Under the pieces are notes generated by a model. That model saw only the letters and a list, made by a program, of their open reading frames with translations. It had not been told where the DNA came from and did not search any database. Position numbers and translations under genes: made by a program. A DNA stretch of 64,000 bases. Source: Botryococcus braunii. Taxonomy: Eukaryota; Chlorophyta; Trebouxiophyceae. Location of the stretch: the NCBI GenBank assembly GCA_002005505.1, contig KV908589.1, forward strand, positions 124,001 to 188,000, given 5' to 3'. This document shows, piece after piece, positions 1 to 9,061 of this stretch (positions are counted from its first letter, which is position 1; each line of letters opens with the position of its first letter).

Positions 1-3000
1 ACAGTGAGAACGAAGCCGGTGGTGGAGAAACGGTGGTCTTGATCCCCACCGTAATCAGCATCAACATATCCCTCCAACTCTGTTTCTTTTCCACCAAGGA
101 TCAGAACCAGGTCTCGGGTTCCCTTAAGATATTTCAACACACGGATTGCCTCATTCCAGTGTGCTGTTGTGGGTGACATCCTGTACCTCGACAGAACTCC
201 TACAGCCTGGGATATATCAGGACGAGTGGTGTTAGCTATGTAGAGTAGTGACCCTACTAACTCACAGTATCGATGACCAGGAGGCAGAACACTCCCAGCA
301 CCAATACTATCACTCCCATCCTTAGGTGCAGGCATCTGAGACATTACAAAATCTTTTGTCATTGGGGTATCGGGCCCAACTGACTCAAGATCAAGACCAA
401 ACTTCTCCACAAGTGCATCTATCTTAGGAATGCAACTCAGGGAGATTAACCCCTTCTCTCTATCTCTCATGACTTGACAACCTAAGAAATCCTTCACTTC
501 CCCTAAATCGTGGATAGTGAATTCTTTCTTGAGAAGCTCTTTCACTCTCTCCACCTCTGACATGCTCTTGGATACAATCAAGAGATCATCTACATAAATT
601 AGCACATAGGATTTACCCCCATCTTCAGTGCATCTCACATAAACTCCAGCATCACTCTTGCACACCTCATACCCCATGACTTCAAGTTTGTCATTCAGGG
701 TTTTATGCCAGGCCCGTGGGGCCTGCTTTAGGCCATACAGTGCCTTTTTGAGTCGACACACGGTATTGCGATCACCATTCTCAAATCCAGGAGGTTGCGT
801 TACATACACTTCTTCCTCCAGCTCACCATTGAGAAAAGCTGTCTTAACATCTACCTGGTGAATCTCATAACCTTCCCTAGCAGCCACAGCTAGCAAGGTT
901 CTCCTAGCTCCATAGCTGCTGGTGGGTGCAAAGACCTCCATGACATCTACTCCAGGAATTTGTCGACAACCCTGAGCAACCAATCTTGCCTTGAATCTCA
1001 ACACATTGCCATGTGCATCCATTTTCACTGAGAAAATCCAGTGAACTGGTATTACCTTATGCCCATGAGGTCTGGGAACATATTCCATAACCTCATGGGT
1101 GTCTAATGAATTCTGCTCTTCTTGCATCGCAGCCTTCCAGTATTCCCACTGAGGAGACATCTGAGCTTCTCTTAAATTAGAGGGAACATGGATTTTACCA
1201 AATCTAACCCCAGTGTGCTTCCCCTCCTCTCCCTTGCCCTTGGGAGAATCGTTGGTTGCACCCTCAGAACTTACTACTCTTCCACTGACACTCGCCGCAC
1301 TACAGCTAGCTTTTCTCTCAGTGGTATCAGGGCTTTCTCGCATGTTTCTCTCTCTCTTGGATTCGCACCTCGCACTGCTCAACTTGTTGCCTCGCACGCT
1401 CACATCTTCCTCCCAAACACAGGTACCTCCCGGGAAGCATCCATAGTCTGGAGGTTTCTCACATTGTCTGAGCTTCCGGTTCACCTCCACATCCACACTC
1501 TGACACATCCTCTCAAGCTCAGGCTCTTGAGGGCTCTCACAGGCAGAGGGAGGTAGGCTCTGGTCACCCCTTTTCTTCCCCTTCCTTTCTTGACTTGTAT
1601 GTCTCTGACTTTCACGTTGTGTCACAAGAGTCTGTGACCTCTCATCCCTGACATCCTTCTCCCAGACACAGGTACCTCTCAGGCTGCACTTGTAATTTGG
1701 TGGTACCACACATTGTCCGTGCACCTGATTCACCTCCTCTTCTCGGCTCTCACACAAGTACTGGGATGCTGACCCAGTACTGCTCGCACAGACATTTCTG
1801 GCTGATTCCGAGAGAGTGGAATGTCTCCTCTCAGGACTGTGGCTGTCACCACCTTCCCCTACCAGTTCATGCCACTGATGGGGAGAGCCAGATGTTTCCA
1901 CACAGGTCTCACCACTGACATGACACTCATTCACTGGACAGGACCCACCCGTGCAACTCAGCTCCCTGGGACCATTTGCAGTCATGACTGTGGCTGCCCC
2001 CCTCTCATCACTAACATGAAAATCAGGGCTCTCAGACAGGCACTCATCTATCTCCACTTCCCCTGGTCCCTGTGACTGTGTGTCACTTTCTGTTAGCCCC
2101 ACTCTGTCTCTGCTCTCACCCACCTCCTGTGACAGCAGGAGTTCTCTTGCAAGTGTTCGTTGCTCATGCCTCTGGGCTCTTGTTAGCCCATCAGCAGCCA
2201 AATTGGAGTTCTCCAGGCTTGTTGGTCTGAGAGACTCTTGAGCTCGCATCATTTGTTGCTGTAGTCCCGAGTCCGAATGAATGCCGCGGGCCAGGTCCAG
2301 AGCTGCTTCGATGGTCCTTCGGATCTCCGCGGGAGCAGTGGATCTCTGGGGGTCAGGCTCGGGCTCAGCCTTCCCAGAGGGTCCTGGACATTCTGAGTCT
2401 GTGTCTTCCTGGGAAATGTGTGAATGTACTGTCTCGACTGATGAGTCCTGGATCTCTGCCTCACTGTCGTCTCCACAAGATACCTTAACTGGCTCTGGGT
2501 GCTGTTTGGTAGTGCTGGGTTCAGAGGGAACAGGGGACAGAAATTCCTCAGACTGAGCAGGAGTCACACTGAGACCAACACGAGAGGCCCCTCTGAGATG
2601 CTCCACAAAGATGACATCTCTGCTCTCTCGCCATATACCCCCACCCATGTATATCCGATAGGCTTTGGAGGAGGCTGAATAACCTGTGAGCATTCCTGGC
2701 ACAGTTTTTGGTGCAAAGACTGGCCTCTGGACATCTGGGATATGCACATATGCAAGGCAACCCCATGTGCGCAGGAGTGAGACATCAGGCTTATATCCCC
2801 AGAATAATTCAAAGGGGGTAAGGTCCCTGCCTGTGCTTGGGCCCATGTTAAGCAGGGTGCATGCTGTCTCCAGGGCTTCTTTCCAGAGGGTGGGACTGGC
2901 AGCAGCAAAGCTCAGGATAGTCCGGGTTCTTTCCTTCAGGGTTCGGTTGGCTCGTTCAGCTGCTCCATTCTGCTGTGGGGTGTATGGGGCAGAGGTCTCC

Positions 3001-5009
3001 AGCTTAGTCCCCTGGGAGGCACAGAACTCCTTGAACCGGGCATTAAGAAATTCAGTTCCTCTGTCACATCTGACACACTTCACAGTGGTTTTTCGTTGTG
3101 TCTGCCAGTAAACAAGTAAGTCCCTGACAGCTGCACTGATGGTGTCTTTGGACTTTACTGGAATAACTGCTTTCCACTGTGAGGCTTCATCAAGTACAGT
3201 AACCCAGAAACGTTCACCAGTAATGGCTGCAGGTGTAATAGGACCCACAGTGTCTATGTGTACTCGATCCAGGGGTTCCAAGGCAGGTCTGGTACTGATT
3301 CCGAAGGAGGGTCTGGCAGTCTTTCCTTCAATACACGCTTCACAGTGTACCGGGCAATCAGTGCAGGGAGAGAGAGAGGTGTCAATCCCAGTCACCAGGT
3401 TCTCCTTAGCAAGACGCTGCATCCACGTTTCTCCAGGGTGTCCCATTCTGCTATGCCACAAGTAACGTTTGGCACAGCTGTGTGATAAGATACTGGATTT
3501 TGGCTGTTTGGTTGCACTGGCTGCATGCTTTGAGGTGCTGTTTCCTCTCACTGCAACTACACTATGAATGTAGTACAGTCCCATCTCTGCAGTGACCTGA
3601 GCTCTCCAGTGGTTTGGTCCACTGACATACGAAAAGGCACCCACATTGTCTGTTTGGAATATTGCACCATCCCTAAGGGCAGCAGATACTGACAGGATGT
3701 TGGTGGTAGCTGAAGGGACACACTGCACATGGTGGATCCAGAGGGGAATGCGTTGCGGGCTCAAAATGCAGACTGACCCAGATGCAATAATACACCCAGT
3801 GGCATCAGAGGTGGCCAAGTGCAGGGGAATTGGTTTGGCATGGATGATAGGGTTATGCAGCAATGCCACGTCATTTACTAGGTGGACCGAGGCCCCACTG
3901 TCAACCAGCCAGGAGTGCTGCAGGGGTTTACTGATAGTACTGTCCAGGACATTGTGAGATATTGTGTACAGCATACCTTCAGGAGGAGGTGGAGGTGGAG
4001 CAGGAGGCTGAAACCAAGCAGGGAAGGCATCTGCACCATGATGGGCCAGTTGGGCTACTGGGGGATGGGGTCCACCCATAGATGGCTGGCCCTGAGGCCA
4101 CATGCCTTGCAGCTGTTGGACAGCGGCCACCACGTTCCTCTGTGTCTCCTCATCCCTGCGCCTCTTTCTGCAGTCTCTCCAATAATGGCCCTTTCTATTG
4201 CAGTAGTTGCAAACTCCCTTGGAATCAGACTGTCCGGTTGAGGGCGAAGGACTGGCTCCACTGACTGCTCCAGGGGTGCTGACTCTGTTGCTGCCCTGAG
4301 GAACAGCCAAAACTCGTGGCTGACGTGGGGCAGTCTCATCAAATCCCAGAGCAACGGCTGTGGTCCTCAGCAGGTCTGCCAGCTTGTTGAGTGGGGTCCC
4401 TGCTGCTGTTGACAAGCTGCCTGTCTCCTTGGCTGTTTCAGGTAGACCCTGCACAATTTGGGTAGCTACAAAGCTATCCAGAAGAGGATGATTATTCCTC
4501 TGAAGACATGCCTTCAGATTCAGCATGCGACTCACATATTGGGAAATGGTCTCGTCGTGCTTCATCCCCTGACTCATCTCCAACAGCCAGTCCATGTTGG
4601 CTTGGAGATTATAACCCCCAATGAACTTCCTACAGATATATTCATATGCAACATATGCAGAGGACAAATCAGATAATTCCCCGTGCCACTCTTCGGGTAC
4701 AGATTCATACAGCAACAGCAGTGCTGCAGCATCATGCGTGGTCCCAGGCATGTCCTCAAGTACTGCAGGCAGTGATCCCTTGGCCTCATTTGCTGCAAGG
4801 TACGCATTCTTCCAAATCATAATGTTGTGTCCCTTTTCTTTTAGCTTGATATGTACCTTCACAAGTGTAGGAATCACCTTTGGCAACTCATCACCTTCTC
4901 CCCTGGATGTGCTGGGAGTGCAAGGCTCTCTCACAGGTGTTGAGGTGGTGGTCTCTCTCACAGATGCAGAGGTTCCACTAGATGACTGACTCTTCTTCTT
5001 AGAAGTCAT
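1..5009 (-). CDS. Copia-A gag-pol polyprotein (runs off left edge)
   Basis: The frame is open for 1669 codons from ATG at 5009 and is still open at position 1. In order: gag; a CCHC zinc knuckle (CNYC...H...C, residues ~267-280); aspartic protease with DSGA at residue 370; integrase with an HHCC finger (LWHSRMGHPG ~517, CTDC ~546); integrase catalytic D586, D649 and E685 with D(35)E spacing; a long charged, Cys-containing linker (~860-1215); reverse transcriptase with YVDD near residue 1472; and the start of RNase H (DADYGG, ~1650). This protease-integrase-RT-RNase H order defines Ty1/copia. Gag would form the particle, protease would mature it, RT and RNase H would make cDNA, and integrase would insert it. 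The start is the first ATG 51 bases after the pre-gag ORF stop. All visible catalytic residues are intact. Confidence 0.93.
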   Translation of the reverse strand, partial: MTSKKKSQSSSGTSASVRETTTSTPVREPCTPSTSRGEGDELPKVIPTLVKVHIKLKEKGHNIMIWKNAYLAANEAKGSLPAVLEDMPGTTHDAAALLLLYESVPEEWHGELSDLSSAYVAYEYICRKFIGGYNLQANMDWLLEMSQGMKHDETISQYVSRMLNLKACLQRNNHPLLDSFVATQIVQGLPETAKETGSLSTAAGTPLNKLADLLRTTAVALGFDETAPRQPRVLAVPQGSNRVSTPGAVSGASPSPSTGQSDSKGVCNYCNRKGHYWRDCRKRRRDEETQRNVVAAVQQLQGMWPQGQPSMGGPHPPVAQLAHHGADAFPAWFQPPAPPPPPPEGMLYTISHNVLDSTISKPLQHSWLVDSGASVHLVNDVALLHNPIIHAKPIPLHLATSDATGCIIASGSVCILSPQRIPLWIHHVQCVPSATTNILSVSAALRDGAIFQTDNVGAFSYVSGPNHWRAQVTAEMGLYYIHSVVAVRGNSTSKHAASATKQPKSSILSHSCAKRYLWHSRMGHPGETWMQRLAKENLVTGIDTSLSPCTDCPVHCEACIEGKTARPSFGISTRPALEPLDRVHIDTVGPITPAAITGERFWVTVLDEASQWKAVIPVKSKDTISAAVRDLLVYWQTQRKTTVKCVRCDRGTEFLNARFKEFCASQGTKLETSAPYTPQQNGAAERANRTLKERTRTILSFAAASPTLWKEALETACTLLNMGPSTGRDLTPFELFWGYKPDVSLLRTWGCLAYVHIPDVQRPVFAPKTVPGMLTGYSASSKAYRIYMGGGIWRESRDVIFVEHLRGASRVGLSVTPAQSEEFLSPVPSEPSTTKQHPEPVKVSCGDDSEAEIQDSSVETVHSHISQEDTDSECPGPSGKAEPEPDPQRSTAPAEIRRTIEAALDLARGIHSDSGLQQQMMRAQESLRPTSLENSNLAADGLTRAQRHEQRTLARELLLSQEVGESRDRVGLTESDTQSQGPGEVEIDECLSESPDFHVSDERGAATVMTANGPRELSCTGGSCPVNECHVSGETCVETSGSPHQWHELVGEGGDSHSPERRHSTLSESARNVCASSTGSASQYLCESREEEVNQVHGQCVVPPNYKCSLRGTCVWEKDVRDERSQTLVTQRESQRHTSQERKGKKRGDQSLPPSACESPQEPELERMCQSVDVEVNRKLRQCEKPPDYGCFPGGTCVWEEDVSVRGNKLSSARCESKRERNMRESPDTTERKASCSAASVSGRVVSSEGATNDSPKGKGEEGKHTGVRFGKIHVPSNLREAQMSPQWEYWKAAMQEEQNSLDTHEVMEYVPRPHGHKVIPVHWIFSVKMDAHGNVLRFKARLVAQGCRQIPGVDVMEVFAPTSSYGARRTLLAVAAREGYEIHQVDVKTAFLNGELEEEVYVTQPPGFENGDRNTVCRLKKALYGLKQAPRAWHKTLNDKLEVMGYEVCKSDAGVYVRCTEDGGKSYVLIYVDDLLIVSKSMSEVERVKELLKKEFTIHDLGEVKDFLGCQVMRDREKGLISLSCIPKIDALVEKFGLDLESVGPDTPMTKDFVMSQMPAPKDGSDSIGAGSVLPPGHRYCELVGSLLYIANTTRPDISQAVGVLSRYRMSPTTAHWNEAIRVLKYLKGTRDLVLILGGKETELEGYVDADYGGDQDHRFSTTGFVLT

Positions 5010-5060
5010 AGTGTGCACACAGAATGTCAGTTTCTAGCGTCAGAGGCACACTTAAACCAC

Positions 5061-5558
5061 TTACTCCACAACACCTTCAAGGTCTGAATCAGTTTCCCAC
5101 TCAGACTCGTCACGAATGTTAGGAATCAGCACATCCTGAAAGGTCTTCACTGGAATAGTTGCCAGTGCAGACTCAACCGCCAAATATGCAGTGTGCTCAG
5201 CAAATTCTTGCTCTCTGTTGAGCCACTTCGTTGCACTGCAATACCTCCGAAATTTCTCTTTGGTGATGAAACCTGGTTCCAAATTTACAAATGATTGTTC
5301 CCAAGGAGTGAACTTATACGCTGGATACGTGGAAAATCTTGAACCAAACCACGCTGGCTGGGGGAGAGGTCGTCCAACGTACAGATGAAACACGTAGTCT
5401 TTTACAATGGCAGCCCGTTCGTCAGGAGTCCGATCTCCTTGCTGTCCTCCGTTTCTGATTCTATCGTTGTACGAAGGTGGACCGGTTCTTAGCCGAGCAG
5501 GAACGTCGACGTTGGTAGTCTTGCGAGCAGTCTGCTTTGCTCTGCGGCGCTTGGCCAT
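5061..5558 (-). CDS. Copia-A pre-gag ORF, family I, unknown function
   Basis: This 165-residue ORF lies between the primer site and gag. It starts MAKRRRAKQ, is basic at the N-terminus, then has a conserved core (FSTYPAYKFTPWEQSF, EPGFITKEKFRRYC) and an acidic C-terminus. Related ORFs occupy the same position in Copia-F (15877-16425) and Copia-G (40531-41076), so it is a maintained gene and not a chance frame. I recognise no known domain. The basic start and position suggest an RNA-binding or packaging role, but that is a guess. The frame is open upstream; the ATG at 5558 was chosen because it matches the MARKR/MGRTR starts of the relatives. Confidence 0.75.
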   Translation of the reverse strand: MAKRRRAKQTARKTTNVDVPARLRTGPPSYNDRIRNGGQQGDRTPDERAAIVKDYVFHLYVGRPLPQPAWFGSRFSTYPAYKFTPWEQSFVNLEPGFITKEKFRRYCSATKWLNREQEFAEHTAYLAVESALATIPVKTFQDVLIPNIRDESEWETDSDLEGVVE

Positions 5559-5611
5559 ACAGCTTCTCGTCTCCGATTCTTGAGCCAGCCACACACACTC
5601 AACGGGAGAGT

Positions 5612-5641
5612 GGTGGGCCCATAACCTGTTAGGTTATGGGC
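5612..5641 (-). promoter_or_regulatory. Copia-A half-tRNA primer-binding site and U5/PBS hairpin
   Basis: Read on the minus strand the primer site is GGTTATGGGCCCACC (5626-5612), directly after the LTR. It is complementary to the anticodon arm of initiator Met tRNA, not to a tRNA 3' end, and the match extends toward the D arm. The last bases of the LTR read GCCCATAACC, so GCCCATAACC and GGTTATGGGC form a perfect 10 bp inverted repeat (5617-5626 and 5632-5641) with a 5-base spacer across the LTR/PBS junction. Confidence 0.85.
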
Positions 5642-6318
5642 TTGGCGTATTCCTGTGCAGTGGCGGCACGGAGGGTGTGAGTCAAAGTTCGCTCTACTGT
5701 GTGACGAAGAGTAGAGTCTAGAACATGAACAATCAAGGACTGATTGGGCAACTTTAAGGAAACACCCGGAGTGCTTGTGAAGTCCCAAACAAGTCTATTA
5801 CAATTGCTCACTTGCTCTCTCTTAACAACGGAATTTAAACTATCCTAACTGGTACGTACTCAGAAAGGATCAATCTCATTGTCCGATGATAAGATAGCCA
5901 AGCACATACACATAACATGAAATATTAAGGTCAACAAAGCCTCAAATCTCCCTATCTATTCACCATCACGTTACCTGTGCAGTGGCGGCACGGAGGGTGT
6001 GAGTCAAAGTTCGCTCTACTGTGTGACGAAGAGTAGAGTCTAGAACATGAACAATCAAGGACTGATTGGGCAACTTTAAGGAAACACCCGGAGTGCTTGT
6101 GAAGTCCCAAACAAGTGCCTTGCCTCTCCGTGCTAGCACCACTACCTTCCTGCACTAAACGTGTCTGTAACTTGCGTTATCTTTATCTTCGTTCAAATTG
6201 TTCCTAACCGCTAAGTCTTTGTAGTTTCGCCCATATTAGTCATTTATTATTGTCACTGACGGAATAGCCACTATTACTCCACTGAGGGAAAGGCATAAAT
6301 AACTCATCCAATACAACA
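5627..6318 (-). repeat. Copia-A 5' LTR (692 bp) with duplicated leader
   Basis: The LTR runs TGTTG...TAACA on the minus strand. A 142 bp segment occurs twice, at 5975-6116 (copy 1) and 5653-5794 (copy 2). Copy 1 ends CACAG followed by GTAACG; copy 2 ends CACAG followed by GAATACG. TGTAA (5798-5802) lies 3 bases before copy 2. No convincing TATA box is left upstream of copy 1, unlike in its relatives. The U3 region shares a CCTTTCCCTCAG block with Copia-B, F and G. Confidence 0.88.
5653..5974 (-). other. predicted 322-nt intron in Copia-A LTR leader
   Basis: On the minus strand it starts GTAACG right after leader copy 1 and ends GCACAG at the end of copy 2. Removing it joins copy 1 to GAATACGCC and the primer site, leaving a single leader. 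It contains the TGTAA signal and all of copy 2. The position matches the introns of the other family I LTRs. Confidence 0.65.
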
Positions 6319-6507
6319 GGTGTCCTCAGCTTTACCTATAGGTACTGCAACAAATTTCGGTTTAGACGTTCCATCGGGTGGGGTATTGTCAAAGGGGCCT
6401 CTAGAAAAAGAACAATGCAAAAACTCAGAACAACGTTGCTCGATAGAAGAATGAAAAGATTCCCAAGGAACAAAAGTGTGGAGGTTTCCTTCTCTAACTC
6501 CACTCAT
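6319..6507 (-). pseudogene. Gypsy-A pol, N-terminal fragment cut by Copia-A
   Basis: The pol ORF begins at ATG 6507 inside an ATGA overlap with the gag stop. About 60 codons remain before the Copia-A LTR. The N-terminus (FVPWESFHSS..., DGTSKPKFVAVP) aligns with the pol start of Gypsy-C (PDGTHLPQFVVV). Protease, RT and integrase are not in the window. Confidence 0.8.
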
Positions 6508-7835
6508 GGCCTACCGCGTCCCCTTGCCCGGCCCCGTCCACGGCCCCGTCCTCTGATTCTCCTTCCCCGTCCGGCCCCACCCTGTGCTGTCCACCCTTGC
6601 ATAGGGGCTGCTCCCACACCGAGGGACCTAAAGTTGTTGTGGCCCCCTCCTACCCGTCGCCGCAGCAAATCACCAGCCAGACCTGGAATTGGTGGAGCAG
6701 GCTGGTTTACCTCCTGTCTGGCCTTCACAATGTGTTGCAAGATGTCCCACTGTTGTTGATTAAGATAGGCGTTAGGGTCCTCTCTAAGTTTTTTGAGTGG
6801 GCAAAACCAAGATTCATGGCCAGGGGTATTGCACGCGTAACAGCTTCTGTTGAGGGGAAAGGCAACTCTAGTGTCCCTCCGATACTCGGGAGGTAAACCA
6901 TCCCTGCGGGGATAAGGAGTCGCGCCTTGGATCGCGGCGACCGTGGCGAGCGGCGCAGGGTAACCATGGGCCATATGGATTGGCGCTGCCACCATCGGTG
7001 CAGCTGCCATCATCCCAAATTCATGACTGTAGTAGGGGATTGTCCAGTCCTGTCCGACGCCAGCAACGTGCGGTGCTTGGCCAACGGTGGCGGTTGCAAT
7101 GCTTGAGTTAGGGCCCCCGGGGCCGGTTCTCAGTCTCTTTGCCTGTAAGGGCCCGCCCACCGCGGCATCGTACCGTGTGAGTAAACTTATCAAGGCATCC
7201 AAATCATCAAAACCTTTGCCTGTTGTAGGGTTAATTGCTGAATATTTCTTTAAATCCTCACGTAGGCCTTTACGAAACCTATGGATTTTCTCCCCCATGG
7301 ATAGGTCCCCACTGACTTCTACCTCTGCAAGCAAGGTTGTAAAGCGCTCAACATACTTTTCAACTGATTCGTTGCCTTGATATACGGAATCAAGTTTATC
7401 CCTTGCCTTTGCAACCTTATCAGTGTTATCACAGACAGAAGACAACAGATCCCCAAAGAGAGCTAAATCCACGACAGCACCTGGATTTTGCTTCACGTAA
7501 GCTGCTTTTTTGGTTAACCACACCTTTTTCACGCTCTTTCCTAAGCAGCGCACTGCGTAGTCAACCCTGAGGTTCGCGGGCACACCGGTGAGTTCACAAT
7601 ATGACCTCACATCGTCTAGGAATTGTTCGAGATCGTCCCTGCGTCCCTCGAATTTTTCCGGTAAGTGGGTTCGAACGGTCGGGATTCTTGCCTGTGGGTT
7701 CGCGGGGTTTTGAGCCGCAACTTCAGCGTTTTCTGCCTGTTGTCGTAACTCAGCCAGTTCGGCAGCCATTGCCGCTTCACGCCCCTCGGCCTCTGCCAAA
7801 GCAGCCTGCAGCTCTTCGATTTGTCGTCTAGCCAT
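6504..7835 (-). CDS. Gypsy-A gag
   Basis: This gag has 443 residues from MARRQIEELQ. The N-terminal ~45 residues are heptad-like and should form a coiled coil. Next come the conserved gag core (KFEGRRDDLEQFL, VRCLGKSVKKVW, RFRKGLREDLKK) and a CCHC knuckle (CYACNTPGHESWFC). An RG-rich tail (GRGRGRGRARGRGR) is probably RNA-binding. It would assemble the particle and package the RNA. The frame is open upstream of this ATG, so a longer N-terminus is possible. The stop overlaps the pol start as ATGA. No lesion was seen. Confidence 0.9.
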   Translation of the reverse strand: MARRQIEELQAALAEAEGREAAMAAELAELRQQAENAEVAAQNPANPQARIPTVRTHLPEKFEGRRDDLEQFLDDVRSYCELTGVPANLRVDYAVRCLGKSVKKVWLTKKAAYVKQNPGAVVDLALFGDLLSSVCDNTDKVAKARDKLDSVYQGNESVEKYVERFTTLLAEVEVSGDLSMGEKIHRFRKGLREDLKKYSAINPTTGKGFDDLDALISLLTRYDAAVGGPLQAKRLRTGPGGPNSSIATATVGQAPHVAGVGQDWTIPYYSHEFGMMAAAPMVAAPIHMAHGYPAPLATVAAIQGATPYPRRDGLPPEYRRDTRVAFPLNRSCYACNTPGHESWFCPLKKLREDPNAYLNQQQWDILQHIVKARQEVNQPAPPIPGLAGDLLRRRVGGGHNNFRSLGVGAAPMQGWTAQGGAGRGRRIRGRGRGRGRARGRGRP

Positions 7836-8038
7836 GTCTGAGCTGTCAGTGCTGGCGAGGCTCGGTGACACAGGAAATCGAGAAAGTCCGGGTGGGGGCC
7901 CTAAACTCGGTGACCCGAGTCGTAGGCCCCTAAAAGCGCCACACACACCACAAGTAACCCAATCCGAATCTATAGAATTCTCTGAAAAACTTCTTTGGGA
8001 AATTTTTTCAACGGGAGGAGCTCAAAATTTGGCCCCTC

Positions 8039-8050
8039 TCGCCGATACCA
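8039..8050 (-). promoter_or_regulatory. Gypsy-A primer-binding site
   Basis: Minus-strand TGGTATCGGCGA begins one base after the LTR. The TGG pairs with a tRNA CCA end. Gypsy-B, Gypsy-C, TRIM-1 and TRIM-2 carry the same 12 bases, so all would use the same primer tRNA, with acceptor strand ending CGCCGATACCA. Confidence 0.85.
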
Positions 8051-8051
8051 G

Positions 8052-8348
8052 TGATACAGTAGAAACGGCCAAAGGATGCGGGAACAATGGTTACAACTTG
8101 TTTGGGCTCCACCTCAGTACCCTTCCAGTCCGGCCCGGTCCTTCCTCTGCCAAAGCCTTATTCTATCATGTTCTAAGTGTCCCTGTCTCCATCGCCAATG
8201 CGCCTTGTCAAGTAAGGGGTCACTCCCTTGGCGTGTGAAGCAGCCACTTTTTGGCGTGGAGGACCATAACTCACGAAGGGACCTTTATGGAGGTCCAAAG
8301 CCTCGTGGTCCGGTCATTTTCCTATAACACGCGACTATTCCTGTTACA
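8052..8348 (-). repeat. Gypsy-A 5' LTR (297 bp)
   Basis: On the minus strand it starts TGTAACAG and ends CTGTATCA, an imperfect terminal inverted repeat bounded by the primer site on one side and Copia-B coding sequence on the other. TGTAA occurs about 50 bases before the LTR end. It has no duplicated leader, unlike the copia LTRs. Confidence 0.82.
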
Positions 8349-8366
8349 ATTGGTGCTGGGAGCATT

Positions 8367-9043
8367 TTGCCTCCAGGACACCGATACTGTGAGCTGGTTG
8401 GGTCCCTATTGTATATTGCCAATACCACCAGGCCTGATATAGCTCAAGCTATGGGGGTACTCTCTCGTTATAGGATTAATCCTACCACAGCACACTGGAA
8501 TGAAGCCATCAGGGTGCTGAAATATCTTAAGGGAACGAGAGAGCTGGCTCTGATTCTTGGAAGGAAGGATACAGAATTAGAAGGTTTTGTAGATGCTGAT
8601 TATGGTGGAGATCAAGATCATCGCTTCTCCACTACAGGTTATGTCATCCGCGTGTTTGGAGGGGCTGTAGTTTGGGAAGCAAGAAGCAGTCTGCAGTGGC
8701 CACTTCCACTGTAGAAGCTGAGTTCATGGCAGCAAGTGCAGCTGTCAAGGAGGCTAATTGGGTGAAGGGCTTCCTCGAGGAAATTGGCATTTCCCCGTGG
8801 ACAGTCAAGATTCACTGTGATAATCAGGGATGTATCAATCATCTCAGAAATCCAGTGTTCTCAAAGCACACTAAGCATATTGCATTCAGCTTCCACTTTG
8901 CTCGCGAAGCTATTGCATTGGGTCAGGTTGATGTGAAATACGTTCCCTCAGCCAGGAATGTAGCAGACATCTTCACCAAGCCTTTAACAAGGCAGATATT
9001 TCAAGGACATCGTGAGGCTCTTGGTTTGGCCAAGTTTTTGTGA
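8367..9043 (+). pseudogene. Copia-B pol, RT C-terminus and RNase H, frameshifted
   Basis: The first part reads PPGHRYCELVGSLLYIANTTRPDI and DADYGGDQDHRFSTT. The frame then breaks near 8672, where a G is missing in the VVWGSKK segment (TTTGGGAAGC where relatives have TTTGGGGAAGC). The next frame continues SKKQSAVATSTVEAEFMAAS through NVADIFTKPLTRQ to the normal stop at 9043. All RNase H blocks are present, so the damage seen is one base. Confidence 0.88.
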
Positions 9044-9061
9044 GGAAAAGGCAAGGGGAAG

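Larger units (their letters stand above)
1..6318 (-). mobile_element. Copia-A, family I Ty1/copia element, 5' part, nested in Gypsy-A
   Basis: This minus-strand copia element has its 5' LTR at 5627-6318, primer site at 5612-5626, a pre-gag ORF at 5061-5558 and gag-pol from 5009 leftward. The 3' end of pol and the 3' LTR lie beyond the window. It interrupts the pol gene of Gypsy-A, and GGTGT at 6319-6323 is the visible half of the expected target duplication. No stop or frameshift was found in the visible coding sequence, so this is the best-preserved copia element here and may be recent or active. Confidence 0.93.
6319..8348 (-). mobile_element. Gypsy-A, 5' part, nested in Copia-B
   Basis: This minus-strand Ty3/gypsy element has its 5' LTR at 8052-8348, primer site at 8039-8050, an intact gag and the first ~60 codons of pol, where Copia-A cuts it. 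The rest lies beyond the left edge. Its gag resembles that of Gypsy-C, so both belong to one family. It sits in the Copia-B pol gene; ATTGG at 8349-8353 is the probable near TSD copy. Confidence 0.9.

Noticed and set aside
5653..6116. CRISPR array
   Set aside because: Only two long (142 bp) repeats with one spacer-like gap, inside a eukaryotic LTR; no short regular repeats and no cas genes.
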